From: JBDKVA01 sp039679375
Lineage (GTDB): Bacteria; Bacillota; Clostridia; Acetivibrionales; DTU013
Direction of reading: 5' to 3'
NCBI GenBank assembly: GCA_039679375.1
Contig: JBDKVA010000193.1
Span: 9,506 to 73,505, forward strand
DNA: 64,000 nucleotides
Position numbers and translations under genes: made by a program. This document shows positions 8,354 through 16,859 of the stretch, in pieces (position 1 is the stretch's first letter; each line of letters begins with the position of its first letter). Under the pieces are notes generated by a model. It saw nothing but the letters and a program-made list of their open reading frames with translations, was not told the DNA's origin and did not search any database.

Positions 8354-9709
8354 ATGTCGCGAAGCATACATACAACCTGGAGCCAGTTGAAAAAGGAAAG
8401 AAATAGGCAACTTTTAAAGAAAGGTGCTGAAAATGGCCCCAAACTGGATAAAATGTATCACGAGTTGAAAATTAAAAGGGATATAAAAAGGCAAATCATT
8501 CAGGAGCGGAACCAGGAACCCTTATGCGTAGCCACCGATCCTGAGGTTTTTCCTATTATTGTTCTTGATGAAAATGAATTTTTGCATTACCCAATCAATG
8601 TAAACGACATTCGGGCTATTCTAAGGCATCTACCGAAGGGGCTTCTTGATGGTTTAAAAAGAATTGAGCTAAAGGCTGGATTTGGTAAGGAGAAAGAATA
8701 CGATGATCTACCGGATCCTGATCCATATACCGGGAGACCTGGGCATGAAATTCTTCCTGGAGTCTTTCAACCCGAGGTTCTTGGCACCTACTTTTCCGGT
8801 GAAAGAGTAATTGAGGTTTATGGGTATGTATATAAGAATATTCAGGACTTCGGAATTTGGAATGTGTGCCTGAAGATCTATATGCTGACGACACTTGTTC
8901 ACGAGTTATCACACCATTTCGATTTCCAGAACCGGATTGGACGCGGAAGATGGTATAAAAAAGAAAAAGGCAAGATTGAATCCTATGCTGAGGTTATGGA
9001 GTACAAATGGCTCAATGAAGCGATTTTACCGTACATTGAGGAGACCTATACGGAAGATGTCTATGCTTTAAATCAATGGATATTACAGAATGTTGGCATA
9101 AGGTTACCACTTTCTATCCTGGCAGGGGACCCGAGAAAGACCTTGAAAAATGGCTTTATGAAACGTTTTTTCCCTGCAGATGAGTACTTTTTTGAGTTTG
9201 CAAAAGGGACATATGAAGGGAAAGATAAGATTGATGCAAAGTTGAATCTGGCTAAGGGGTTTCATTATGCAGATATGTATGAGCTGTCTCTGGAGATAAT
9301 TGAAGTAATACTGAACAGCGACCCTCAAAACAGAAAGGCGCTCAACCTAAAGGCAGATACTTTTGTTCATCAGGAGAAATTTGATGAGGCCGAGCAAATT
9401 GCAAATTATGTTTTGTCACTAAACGAAAATGAGTATGATGCCTGGGATGTACTAAGTGATGTTTATTTTGAAAAATCCAGATGGACAGATTTCTTGAGCG
9501 CTTCCGAGAAAGCATTGGAACGTGCTGCAGACAACTGGCGAAAAGATAGTATAATTCTACGTCAGGCAGAAGTGTTCATCGAGGCAGGAAAAATAGATCA
9601 GGCAAAGAGCAAACTAGGTTTATTGAAAAATTCAACAAGAAAACATATTATTAAGAGAATCAATGAATTAAGTGAACAAATAAAAAAGATAGAGAAACAG
9701 GGTGAATGA
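8354..9709 (+). CDS. HExxH metalloprotease-like protein with C-terminal TPR repeats, within the Pnkp-Hen1 operon
   Basis: About 451 aa. The ATG at 8354 has TGGAGG 5 nt upstream; GTG 8336 and ATG 8342 are in frame but worse placed. The middle carries TTLVHELSHHFDFQ, a zincin HExxH motif (HELSH). About 30 residues downstream, ESYAEVMEYKW offers a Glu that could be the third zinc ligand, as in gluzincins. From about residue 290 there are TPR-like helix pairs (AKGFHYADMYELSLEIIEVI, ALNLKADTFVHQEKFDEAEQI, AWDVLSDVYFEKSRWTDFL). No signal peptide or membrane segment, so it should be cytoplasmic. It begins 18 nt after hen1 and ends 3 nt before pnkp, so it is very probably part of the same pathway. 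I know of no described role for such a protein in Pnkp/Hen1 repair. It might process a partner or a toxin nuclease; this is inference. Confidence 0.8.
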   Translation: MSRSIHTTWSQLKKERNRQLLKKGAENGPKLDKMYHELKIKRDIKRQIIQERNQEPLCVATDPEVFPIIVLDENEFLHYPINVNDIRAILRHLPKGLLDGLKRIELKAGFGKEKEYDDLPDPDPYTGRPGHEILPGVFQPEVLGTYFSGERVIEVYGYVYKNIQDFGIWNVCLKIYMLTTLVHELSHHFDFQNRIGRGRWYKKEKGKIESYAEVMEYKWLNEAILPYIEETYTEDVYALNQWILQNVGIRLPLSILAGDPRKTLKNGFMKRFFPADEYFFEFAKGTYEGKDKIDAKLNLAKGFHYADMYELSLEIIEVILNSDPQNRKALNLKADTFVHQEKFDEAEQIANYVLSLNENEYDAWDVLSDVYFEKSRWTDFLSASEKALERAADNWRKDSIILRQAEVFIEAGKIDQAKSKLGLLKNSTRKHIIKRINELSEQIKKIEKQGE

Positions 9710-9712
9710 TTT

Positions 9713-12325
9713 ATGAAGTTAACAATACCGGAGTTATCGTTAGTCGTTCTGGTCGGATCTTCGGGGTGCGGGAAATCAACTTTCGCAAGACAGCACTTCA
9801 AACCAACCGAAGTATTATCATCGGACTTCTGTAGAGGTTTGGTATCGGACGATGATAACAATCAAGCGGTAACAAATACTGCATTTGAGGTTTTGCACTA
9901 TATAGCTTCGAAAAGGTTGCAACTCGGTAATCTTACCGTTGTTGATGCAACAAATGTACAGGAGTCTGCAAGAAAACCGCTGGTTCAACTCGCACGCGAT
10001 TATCATTGCCTTCCTGTTGCAGTTGTGTTCAACCTGCCGGAAAAAGTATGTCACGAGAGAAACAGGAACAGAACCGACAGGCAGGTTGGTGAGCATGTAA
10101 TAAGAAATCATACACAGCAACTGAGAAAATCGGTCAAGGGTCTTCAGAAAGAAGGATTCCGATATGTGTATGTATTGAATTCGCCTGAGGATGTGGATCA
10201 GGTTGAGTTCGAAAGGCAGCCTCTATGGAACAACCGGAAGACGGAGCATGGACCATTCGACATTGTTGGGGACATACATGGTTGTTTTGAGGAGCTTAAG
10301 CTGCTATTGGAGAAGCTGGGATACGTTATTTCTATAACCGTAGAGGAAGGTAAAGGGAATATATATGATGTGATGCACCCTGACGGCAGAAGGGCGATAT
10401 TCCTTGGCGACCTGGTGGATCGAGGCCCTGGCGTAACGGAGGTACTGAAACTCATCATGAGTATGGTGAAGAATGGCAGTGCATTCTGTGTTCCTGGCAA
10501 CCATGACATAAAACTCTTGAAGAAACTGAAGGGTTCCAATGTACAAATAACTCATGGCCTTGATAAATCGCTGGAGCAGCTTGCGAATGAGCCGACAACT
10601 TTCATTGAAGAGGTCAAGATTTTTATTGATGGACTTGTAAGCCACTATGTCCTGGATAATGGAAATCTGGTTGTGGCGCATGCAGGAATGAAGGAAGAAC
10701 TACAGGGAAGAGGCTCAGGTAAGGTCCGTGAATTTGCTCTATATGGGGAGACGACCGGCGAAACGGATGAATATGGCTTGTCGGTAAGGTATGACTGGGC
10801 TTCGGATTACCGTGGGAAAGCAACAGTAGTTTATGGCCATACTCCACAGGCTGATTCACTTAAAGCAAATAATACTATAAACATTGATACCGGTTGTGTA
10901 TTTGGTGGTAAGCTAACAGCCTACCGATATCCTGAAAGAGACCTGGTTGATGTAAAGGCAGCAAAAACCTACTACGAACCTGCAAAGCCTTTTCTCCCAG
11001 ATACAGATAAGCTTGAGATTTTTGATGCCAAAGGAGACAATGACCTGCTAGATATCAATGATGTTCTGGGAAAACGGATCGTTGAAACCCGGCTATACCA
11101 TAACATCACGATACAGGAGGAGAATTCCATAGCAGCACTTGAGGTGATGAGCAGATTTGCCGCTGATCCTCATTGGCTAATTTACCTGCCTCCTACCATG
11201 TCTCCAAGTGAAACAAGCAAGGAAGAGAGCCTACTGGAGTATCCCACTGATGCATTTTCATACTACCGTACCAGAGGTGTGGACAAGGTTGTCTGTGAGC
11301 AAAAGCACATGGGCTCGCGTGCTGTGGTCATAGTATGCAAGGATCAACAAGCGGCAGCTGCCAAATTCGGAGTTATCGATGGATCGGATGGAATATGCTA
11401 TACTCGTACAGGTAGACACTTTTTTGATGACAAAGAACTGGAACGAGCTTTTCTTGATAAGGTGAGAAAAGCTTTGAACAAATCAGGATTTTGGAGTGAC
11501 TTTGATACGGATTGGGTCTGTCTGGATTGCGAATTGATGCCTTGGTCTGCAAAGGCACAGGCACTCTTGAAGGAGCAATATTCAGCCGTTGGCATTTCCG
11601 GCAGGACAGCACTTGACGAAGCAGTCATGCTTCTCGAACAAGCTTCCAGTAACAGGACAATATCCTTTGACGTAAGTAACCAGACATCAGGTCAGAATGT
11701 TGATATTAGGTCAGTGCTAGATCGATTCAATATGCGTTCAGAAATGATGTACAAATATGTAGACGCATACAGAGAGTACTGCTGGCCGGTGAAATCCATA
11801 GATGATCTGAAACTTGCCCCGTTCCATATTCTGGCGACAGAGGGCAAGGTACATACAGACAAGGATCACATATGGCACATGAACACAATATCAAAATACT
11901 GTACTCTGGATGATCAGATGATTATCGCAACAAACCATATCATGATTGACGTCACAGATACAGAAAGTATGACTAAGGGTACGGAATGGTGGGAGAAACT
12001 CACGGAATCTGGCGGAGAAGGAATGGTAGTGAAGCCTTACAATTTCATTGTGAAAAATAGCAAGGAACTATTACAGCCAGCCGTAAAATGCCGTGGGAGA
12101 GAGTATCTGAGGATTATATACGGGCCTGAATATACTCTGGAGGAGAACATACAACGCTTGAGAAGCAGGTCACTTGGCAAGAAGCGTTCATTGGCACTAA
12201 GAGAGTTCGCACTCGGGATGGAATCGCTTGAAAGGTTTGTAAGGAAGGAACCTCTTTACAGGGTTCATGAGTGTGTATTTGGAGTACTTGCTCTTGAAAG
12301 TGAGCCTGTGGATCCGAGATTATAG
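9713..12325 (+). CDS. pnkp: Bacterial polynucleotide kinase-phosphatase-ligase (Pnkp)
   Basis: 870 aa with the three canonical domains in order. Residues 1-170 are a P-loop polynucleotide kinase with Walker A GSSGCGKS (15-22). Residues about 180-470 are a binuclear metallophosphoesterase with DIVGDIHGC, LGDLVDRGPG, VPGNHD and VYGHTPQ. Residues about 480-870 are a nucleotidyltransferase/ligase domain with motif I EQKHMGSR (Lys531 as predicted AMP-acceptor) and a late GEGMVVKP motif. It heals 5'-OH and 2',3'-cyclic phosphate ends left by ribotoxins and seals them together with Hen1. Full length for the family, no broken motif. It starts 3 nt after the HExxH/TPR gene. Confidence 0.95.
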   Translation: MKLTIPELSLVVLVGSSGCGKSTFARQHFKPTEVLSSDFCRGLVSDDDNNQAVTNTAFEVLHYIASKRLQLGNLTVVDATNVQESARKPLVQLARDYHCLPVAVVFNLPEKVCHERNRNRTDRQVGEHVIRNHTQQLRKSVKGLQKEGFRYVYVLNSPEDVDQVEFERQPLWNNRKTEHGPFDIVGDIHGCFEELKLLLEKLGYVISITVEEGKGNIYDVMHPDGRRAIFLGDLVDRGPGVTEVLKLIMSMVKNGSAFCVPGNHDIKLLKKLKGSNVQITHGLDKSLEQLANEPTTFIEEVKIFIDGLVSHYVLDNGNLVVAHAGMKEELQGRGSGKVREFALYGETTGETDEYGLSVRYDWASDYRGKATVVYGHTPQADSLKANNTINIDTGCVFGGKLTAYRYPERDLVDVKAAKTYYEPAKPFLPDTDKLEIFDAKGDNDLLDINDVLGKRIVETRLYHNITIQEENSIAALEVMSRFAADPHWLIYLPPTMSPSETSKEESLLEYPTDAFSYYRTRGVDKVVCEQKHMGSRAVVIVCKDQQAAAAKFGVIDGSDGICYTRTGRHFFDDKELERAFLDKVRKALNKSGFWSDFDTDWVCLDCELMPWSAKAQALLKEQYSAVGISGRTALDEAVMLLEQASSNRTISFDVSNQTSGQNVDIRSVLDRFNMRSEMMYKYVDAYREYCWPVKSIDDLKLAPFHILATEGKVHTDKDHIWHMNTISKYCTLDDQMIIATNHIMIDVTDTESMTKGTEWWEKLTESGGEGMVVKPYNFIVKNSKELLQPAVKCRGREYLRIIYGPEYTLEENIQRLRSRSLGKKRSLALREFALGMESLERFVRKEPLYRVHECVFGVLALESEPVDPRL

Positions 12326-12361
12326 ACATTTCATGCAAGATAATATTCGGGAGGTGGCAAA

Positions 12362-12716
12362 ATGAGTAAGCTTGAGTTTAGCTCATTTATGAATTTACAT
12401 AACCATACGATATGGTCGGACGGAGTTGACACACCAGAAGAAATAATTTTAATGCTATCATAATAATGTAGAAGTGGTTGACTGCTGCGTTGCACACCTG
12501 GACTATAACTGGAATAAATTCAAGGCTGCAAAGGTAAAGTACGGTTCAAAGATAAAGGTAACCGATCATGGATATCTCGGTGCGGTATTGGTTTCCAGTG
12601 AAACAGATGAATTTACTATATCGGATATTATTAAGGAATTTGAAATAGAACTGTTGGATGAGCATATGGAAAGGGTTTTAGCCCATCGGCATAACCCCAG
12701 GAATATTGAGCTTTAG
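12362..12716 (+). pseudogene. Frameshifted PHP-domain phosphoesterase relic at the end of the RNA repair operon
   Basis: An ATG at 12362 follows a good GGGAGGTGG ribosome binding site 36 nt after the pnkp stop. It encodes NLHNHTIWSDGVDTPEEII, the first metal-binding motif of PHP-domain phosphoesterases, then stops at 12461-12463. The next frame, open from about 12459 to 12716, continues NNVEVVDCCVAHLDYNW, which fits the strand after the first PHP helix, so a small deletion near 12450 can explain the break. The later part (KVTDHGYLGAVLVSSETDEF) is not clearly PHP and may be from another gene. The intact start suggests the operon once had a fourth gene. The first 33 codons are clear; the rest is uncertain. 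Confidence 0.65.
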
Positions 12717-12754
12717 CATAATAATTTGTTAGAATGCGGTAAAAGCCCACCGCA

Positions 12755-12835
12755 TAGACCTTGGTTGTATGGGCGAGCAGTGAGCATCGCTCACGACCAG
12801 CCACATAGGCTTGCTGCCTGGCAGCGGTATCTTAA
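12755..12835 (+). other. Structured non-coding or relic segment with two tight hairpins
   Basis: Contains GTGAGC-ATC-GCTCAC and GCTGCC-T-GGCAGC, two perfect 6-bp stems with loops of 3 and 1 nt, about 30 nt apart. One forward frame is open through the segment without a start. It sits between the PHP relic and the phosphotransferase relic. The function is unknown; a stop-free relic or a short repeat element are both possible. Confidence 0.4.
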
Positions 12836-12862
12836 TTTGTTTTGTACAGGAGTTGGATTACA

Positions 12863-13201
12863 GTGGTAGAGAATAGTGTAGTGATTAAGGTTCTGGAGAA
12901 TTATGGACTTGATAATTTTTTGGAACTGATACCAATAGTAAATGGTATTGCAAATACAAGCTATATAATCAAATGTATTGAAGGAAATCTTGTCTTGAGA
13001 TGCAGAAGTCCCCAATACTCCTCTGATATCCAGATGCTCTATGAAGAAGAATATCTTAACTATGTTTTTCATAGAGGAATAAATGTTCCGGTACCCTATA
13101 AGAATATTCCTGATGAAGTATATTACAGCCTGCCCAAATTAGTCATGCATGGTGATTATCATCCTGTGAATGTAAAATATCAGGACGGGAAGGTATCGTG
13201 A
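12863..13201 (+). pseudogene. Internally deleted APH-family phosphotransferase
   Basis: From GTG 12863 (AGGAG 10 nt upstream) the product begins like the N-lobe of aminoglycoside/choline-kinase-like enzymes: LIPIVNGIANTSYIIK, then LVLRCRSPQ, then EEEYLNYVFHRGINVPVPY. It then jumps to LPKLVMHGDYHPVNVKYQDG, the catalytic-loop motif HGDxHxxN, with the roughly 100 residues normally between these parts missing. It stops at 13199-13201, just before IS3 transposase sequence. The full family length is about 300 aa; 112 remain. It is a deletion relic and should not be active. Confidence 0.8.
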
Positions 13202-13202
13202 A

Positions 13203-13620
13203 AACAGAGAAAAACCGTTTGTTGGCAGCGGACATATAAAGCCGGAGGATGAAGCATTTAAAAAGCTTCAATGATAGAATAAAGAGCTATGGGAAGAAAA
13301 TGAAATACTAAAAAAGGCGGCAGCCTACTTCACCAAAAACCAAAAATAGCTATATACAGGTTTATCAAGGCTGAATCGTCAAACTACAGGATAGCGAAGC
13401 TATGCAAGGTTCTTGATGTAAAGAGGAGCGGATACTATGCATGGGATAAACGTCCTGAAAGCAAAAGAAATGTAAGAAAAAGCAAACTGACAGAGGTTAT
13501 CAAAAAGAGTTTTATGAAAACAAGCAGATCCCGGGTTCTGTCAAGATAGCGGAGAATATTAGCAGGCCTGGTGAGCAAGTGAGCCGCAAGCTTGTTGCAA
13601 TGAATATATCGCTAATAGTG
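13203..13620 (+). mobile_element. Degenerate IS3-family insertion sequence (OrfA/OrfB fragments)
   Basis: Three fragments in different frames read as IS3-group transposase. One is REKPFVGSGHIKPEDEAF followed by KELWEENEILKKAAAYFTKN, the end of OrfA with its leucine-zipper tail. Another is YRFIKAESSNYRIAKLCKVL, then DVKRSGYYAW, the start of OrfB. The last is PGSVKIAENISRPGEQVSRK, the OrfB helix before the DDE core, after a frameshift near 13530. The DDE catalytic region and both terminal inverted repeats are absent. This is an immobile remnant. Confidence 0.85.
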
Positions 13621-13730
13621 ATATCTGCAAACGTTGGAATGCGATTACCTCAAAAATGGTGGAGGGTTCTTTCGATTTTAATAATGAAGAACCTATTAAA
13701 CCAATGGGGGAGGTTTTTTATTTAAAGTAG
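13602..13730 (+). pseudogene. Short C-terminal gene relic
   Basis: A frame without a start reads SDICKRWNAITSKMVEGSFD..., ending at TAG 13730. It follows the IS3 relic in a third frame and looks protein-like. It may be the displaced 3' end of the phosphotransferase gene interrupted by the IS element; this is inference. Confidence 0.3.
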
Positions 13731-13875
13731 TGGCCTGTATCATTCGGATTGCCACAGGGTTCAATATATGATAAAATAACACTTGTCCGATATGACTTGT
13801 GAAAAAGTTATCAACCGTATGGCTGGATTTACTGCATATGTCAGCAGGCTGCGGATGGCAGAAGGAAGGTTAAGC

Positions 13876-14631
13876 ATGGAGCCGGTTTCCAGATACATAA
13901 AGAAATACAATATCAGCCTGAGTGATGTCGACTTTACAAAGCACCTGAAGCTCAGCACGCTTTTTGGATATTTTCAGGATATCGCAAGCATGGCAGTAGA
14001 AAATCTTGGGATAGGTATTGACGTTCTGGGGGAAAAATTCTCGTTGGCCTGGATCCTGATGCGGATCAGGGTCGATATCATAAGGAATCCGGTATGGAAC
14101 GAGGAAATTACGGTTGAAACCTGGCCGCAGCAGCCTAAAAAACTTGAATTTGAACGTGATTACATCGTGAAGGATGCAAAAGGCAATATCCTGATAAGGG
14201 CAGTTTCGATCTGGTTCATCATCGATATCAAAACGAGGGAGCTGCGGAAGAGTGAGCTGCTTCCATTTCATTACCCACCATTCATAACGGAAAGGGCGAT
14301 AGACTGCAAACTCGGGAAACTGAGGCCTTTTGGTCAAACGGACGTTGCTTATAAGAGAGTGATCGGATACAGTGATGTAGACCTTAACGGCCATCTCAAT
14401 AATTCCAGATATGTTGATTTTATTATGGATTGTTTTACTGTAGAAAATCATAAAAAGTATGGTGTAAAATCCTTTGAGATAAATTATATGAACGAAGCCA
14501 TGCCAGGAGATACATTGGTGCTTCACAGAGACATTTCAGCATTGGATTCAAATTGGATTTACATAGAAGGTGTGAATGAAGCGGGCAACAAGCCTGTATT
14601 CAATGCACGGATTGAAATCACGGCCATATAG
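13876..14631 (+). CDS. Acyl-ACP thioesterase (FatA/FatB-like)
   Basis: 251 aa. The start is ATG 13876 with GAAGGAAGG 6 nt upstream; the longer frame from TTG 13783 lacks a site and exceeds the family length. The sequence matches bacterial acyl-ACP thioesterases with two tandem hotdog folds. In the first, the segment around DVDFTKHLKLSTLFGYFQD is followed by WILMRIRVDI and WPQQPKKLEFERDY. In the second, GYSDVDLNGHLNNSRYVDF carries the conserved Asp-x-Asn-x-His-x-Asn active-site motif. The enzyme releases free fatty acids from acyl carrier protein in the cytoplasm. It stands alone before the transketolase gene with about 70 nt between. Confidence 0.9.
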   Translation: MEPVSRYIKKYNISLSDVDFTKHLKLSTLFGYFQDIASMAVENLGIGIDVLGEKFSLAWILMRIRVDIIRNPVWNEEITVETWPQQPKKLEFERDYIVKDAKGNILIRAVSIWFIIDIKTRELRKSELLPFHYPPFITERAIDCKLGKLRPFGQTDVAYKRVIGYSDVDLNGHLNNSRYVDFIMDCFTVENHKKYGVKSFEINYMNEAMPGDTLVLHRDISALDSNWIYIEGVNEAGNKPVFNARIEITAI

Positions 14632-14700
14632 CCATTATACATAGAATCATTCCGAATGTTGCATCTTACTTTAATATACATTTTAAATCAGGAGGATATT

Positions 14701-16689
14701 ATGAATCAAACAGAACTTTTAGCAATCAATACGTTAAGGCTTTTATCGGCTGAGGGAGTTCAAAAGGCAAACTCAGGACATCCGGGGTTGCCTATGGGAT
14801 CAGCTCCCATGGCATATACGCTCTGGGCGAAAAACTTAAGGCACAATCCTGCCGATCCCGACTGGGATGACCGGGATCGGTTCATACTTTCGGCAGGGCA
14901 CGGCTCCATGCTCATTTATTCTCTTCTTCACCTGTTCGGATACGGATTGACCATCGATGATCTGAAGAACTTCAGGCAATTGGGCAGCCTGACCCCGGGG
15001 CATCCCGAATATGGTCATACCAAGGGAGTCGAAGTGACAACGGGGCCGCTTGGACAGGGCTTTTCAAACGGTGTGGGAATGGCTATGGCTGAAGCATATC
15101 TGGCTAAAAAGTTTAACCGCCCGGGATATGCAATTGTGGATCATTACACCTATGTGCTGTCAGGCGATGGCTGCATGATGGAGGGAATTACATCCGAGGC
15201 TGCTTCACTGGCCGGGACTCTTGGGCTCGGTAAGCTGATCGTGCTGTATGATTCAAACAAGATCTCTATTGAAGGTTCCACCGACATAGCCTTCCGGGAG
15301 GATACCGCCAAACGCTTCGAGGCGTATGGCTGGCAGACGCTCATAGTGGAGGACGGGACCAGTGTGGATGACATTGATGCCGCTATTAAAAAAGCAAAGG
15401 AAGAGACCGGCAAACCTTCCCTGATTGTAATAAAAACGCAGATTGGCTTTGGATGCCCGGCAAAACAGGGAAAGGCATCCGCACACGGCGAACCTCTCGG
15501 AGAGGATAATATTAAAGCTACGAAGCAATGTCTGGGCTGGAATTACGAAGAAGATTTCCATGTGCCTCAGGAAGTGAAAGAGTATATGAAAACGATCCGC
15601 CAAAAATGTGCAGAGCAGGAAACAGCATGGAACAAACTGCTGGCGGGTTATAAAAAGGAATTCCCCGAATTGGCCGCTGAATGGGATGCCTGGAAGAAGA
15701 GCGATTATGCTTCAGGATTACCGCAGGATAAGGATTACTGGACATTTGAAAATAAAGCGAACGCTACAAGATCTTCATCCGGTGAGATAATGAGCAAGCT
15801 TGCAGGCAGGGTGCCGAACCTGATCGGAGGATCAGCTGATCTGTCTCCCTCAACCAAGACCTATATAAAAGGGAGGGGTGACTTCTCACACGAGGATCAC
15901 AGCGGCGCCAACCTGCATTTCGGCGTCCGTGAGCATGCCATGGCGGCAATTGCCAACGGTATGGCAGTTCATGGCAGGCTGGTTCCCTATGTATCTACCT
16001 TCTTCGTATTCAGTGACTATATGAGAGGATCCATGAGGTTATCTGCAATAATGAAGCTGCCTGTGATCTATGTACTGACACATGACAGCATCGGAGTGGG
16101 CGAGGATGGGCCAACCCATCAGCCGGTTGAACAGATTGCTTCTTTGAGGTGCATACCGAACTTTACGCTATTCCGCCCCTGCGACGCGAAAGAAACTGCA
16201 GCCGGATGGTATGCAGCATTATCAAGGAAGAAATCGCCTACGGCGCTCGTGCTTACCAGGCAAAACCTGCCGCAGCTTGAAATGACAGGAATGGATGCTT
16301 TAAAGGGTGCTTATGTCATATTGGATTCTGGAAAGCAACCGGAAATCATATTAATAGGTACCGGTTCTGAAGTACAATTGGTGTATGAAGCCGGAAAAGA
16401 GCTCATCAACAGAGGAACAGCGGCCAGAGTCGTCAGCATGCCTTCATGGGAGCTGTTTGAGGAACAGGATGAGGCCTATAAGGAAGCCGTGCTTCCTTCG
16501 AAGGTTACGAAGCGGCTTGCAGTGGAAGCGGCATCTTCGTTCGGCTGGCATAAATATGTCGGCCTTCAGGGCGATATCATATCGATCGACCAGTTCGGAG
16601 AATCCGGTCCGGCAGGCCAGCTGTTCAAAAAGTACGGCTTTACCGTCGAAAACGTTCTGGATCATGCTCTGAAGCTGCTAAAAAAATAG
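14701..16689 (+). CDS. tkt: Transketolase
   Basis: 662 aa, the normal length. ATG 14701 follows AGGAGG with 6 nt spacing; an upstream in-frame ATG at 14656 has no site. Visible family features are the N-terminal ANSGHPGLPMG, the thiamine-diphosphate motif beginning GDGCMMEG and ending near DSNKISIEG, the pyrimidine-domain DLSPSTKT and HFGVREHAM with the catalytic Glu, VYVLTHDSIGVGEDGPTHQP, and the C-terminal GTGSEVQL. It moves two-carbon units in the non-oxidative pentose phosphate pathway in the cytoplasm. Transcription probably ends at the hairpin 35 nt downstream. Confidence 0.97.
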   Translation: MNQTELLAINTLRLLSAEGVQKANSGHPGLPMGSAPMAYTLWAKNLRHNPADPDWDDRDRFILSAGHGSMLIYSLLHLFGYGLTIDDLKNFRQLGSLTPGHPEYGHTKGVEVTTGPLGQGFSNGVGMAMAEAYLAKKFNRPGYAIVDHYTYVLSGDGCMMEGITSEAASLAGTLGLGKLIVLYDSNKISIEGSTDIAFREDTAKRFEAYGWQTLIVEDGTSVDDIDAAIKKAKEETGKPSLIVIKTQIGFGCPAKQGKASAHGEPLGEDNIKATKQCLGWNYEEDFHVPQEVKEYMKTIRQKCAEQETAWNKLLAGYKKEFPELAAEWDAWKKSDYASGLPQDKDYWTFENKANATRSSSGEIMSKLAGRVPNLIGGSADLSPSTKTYIKGRGDFSHEDHSGANLHFGVREHAMAAIANGMAVHGRLVPYVSTFFVFSDYMRGSMRLSAIMKLPVIYVLTHDSIGVGEDGPTHQPVEQIASLRCIPNFTLFRPCDAKETAAGWYAALSRKKSPTALVLTRQNLPQLEMTGMDALKGAYVILDSGKQPEIILIGTGSEVQLVYEAGKELINRGTAARVVSMPSWELFEEQDEAYKEAVLPSKVTKRLAVEAASSFGWHKYVGLQGDIISIDQFGESGPAGQLFKKYGFTVENVLDHALKLLKK

Positions 16690-16723
16690 TATCAAGGCAT
16701 TAACGTCTATGTAATTAATGATG

Positions 16724-16760
16724 AAAGCGGTTGGCTTATTCCAAGCCCGCCGCTTTTTTA
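16724..16760 (+). terminator. Intrinsic terminator after transketolase
   Basis: Outer stem AAAGCGG/CCGCTTT and inner stem GGCTT/AAGCC around loop ATTCC, followed by a T run ending at 16759. Confidence 0.85.
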
Positions 16761-16859
16761 TTAAAAAAAGAATCTAAATGCCAAAAAAATACTACCAGAC
16801 ATGGAAAGGTAAAATTATGTATAATAAACATAATGCAGGTTATCGGAAAGGTGGTATGT

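Noticed and set aside
13602..13730. Considered as a continuation of the IS3 transposase
   Set aside because: It is in a different frame and lacks DDE-domain features; it is listed only as a low-confidence relic.
14656..14700. N-terminal extension of transketolase from ATG 14656
   Set aside because: No ribosome binding site, and ATG 14701 has AGGAGG at ideal spacing and matches the family N-terminus.
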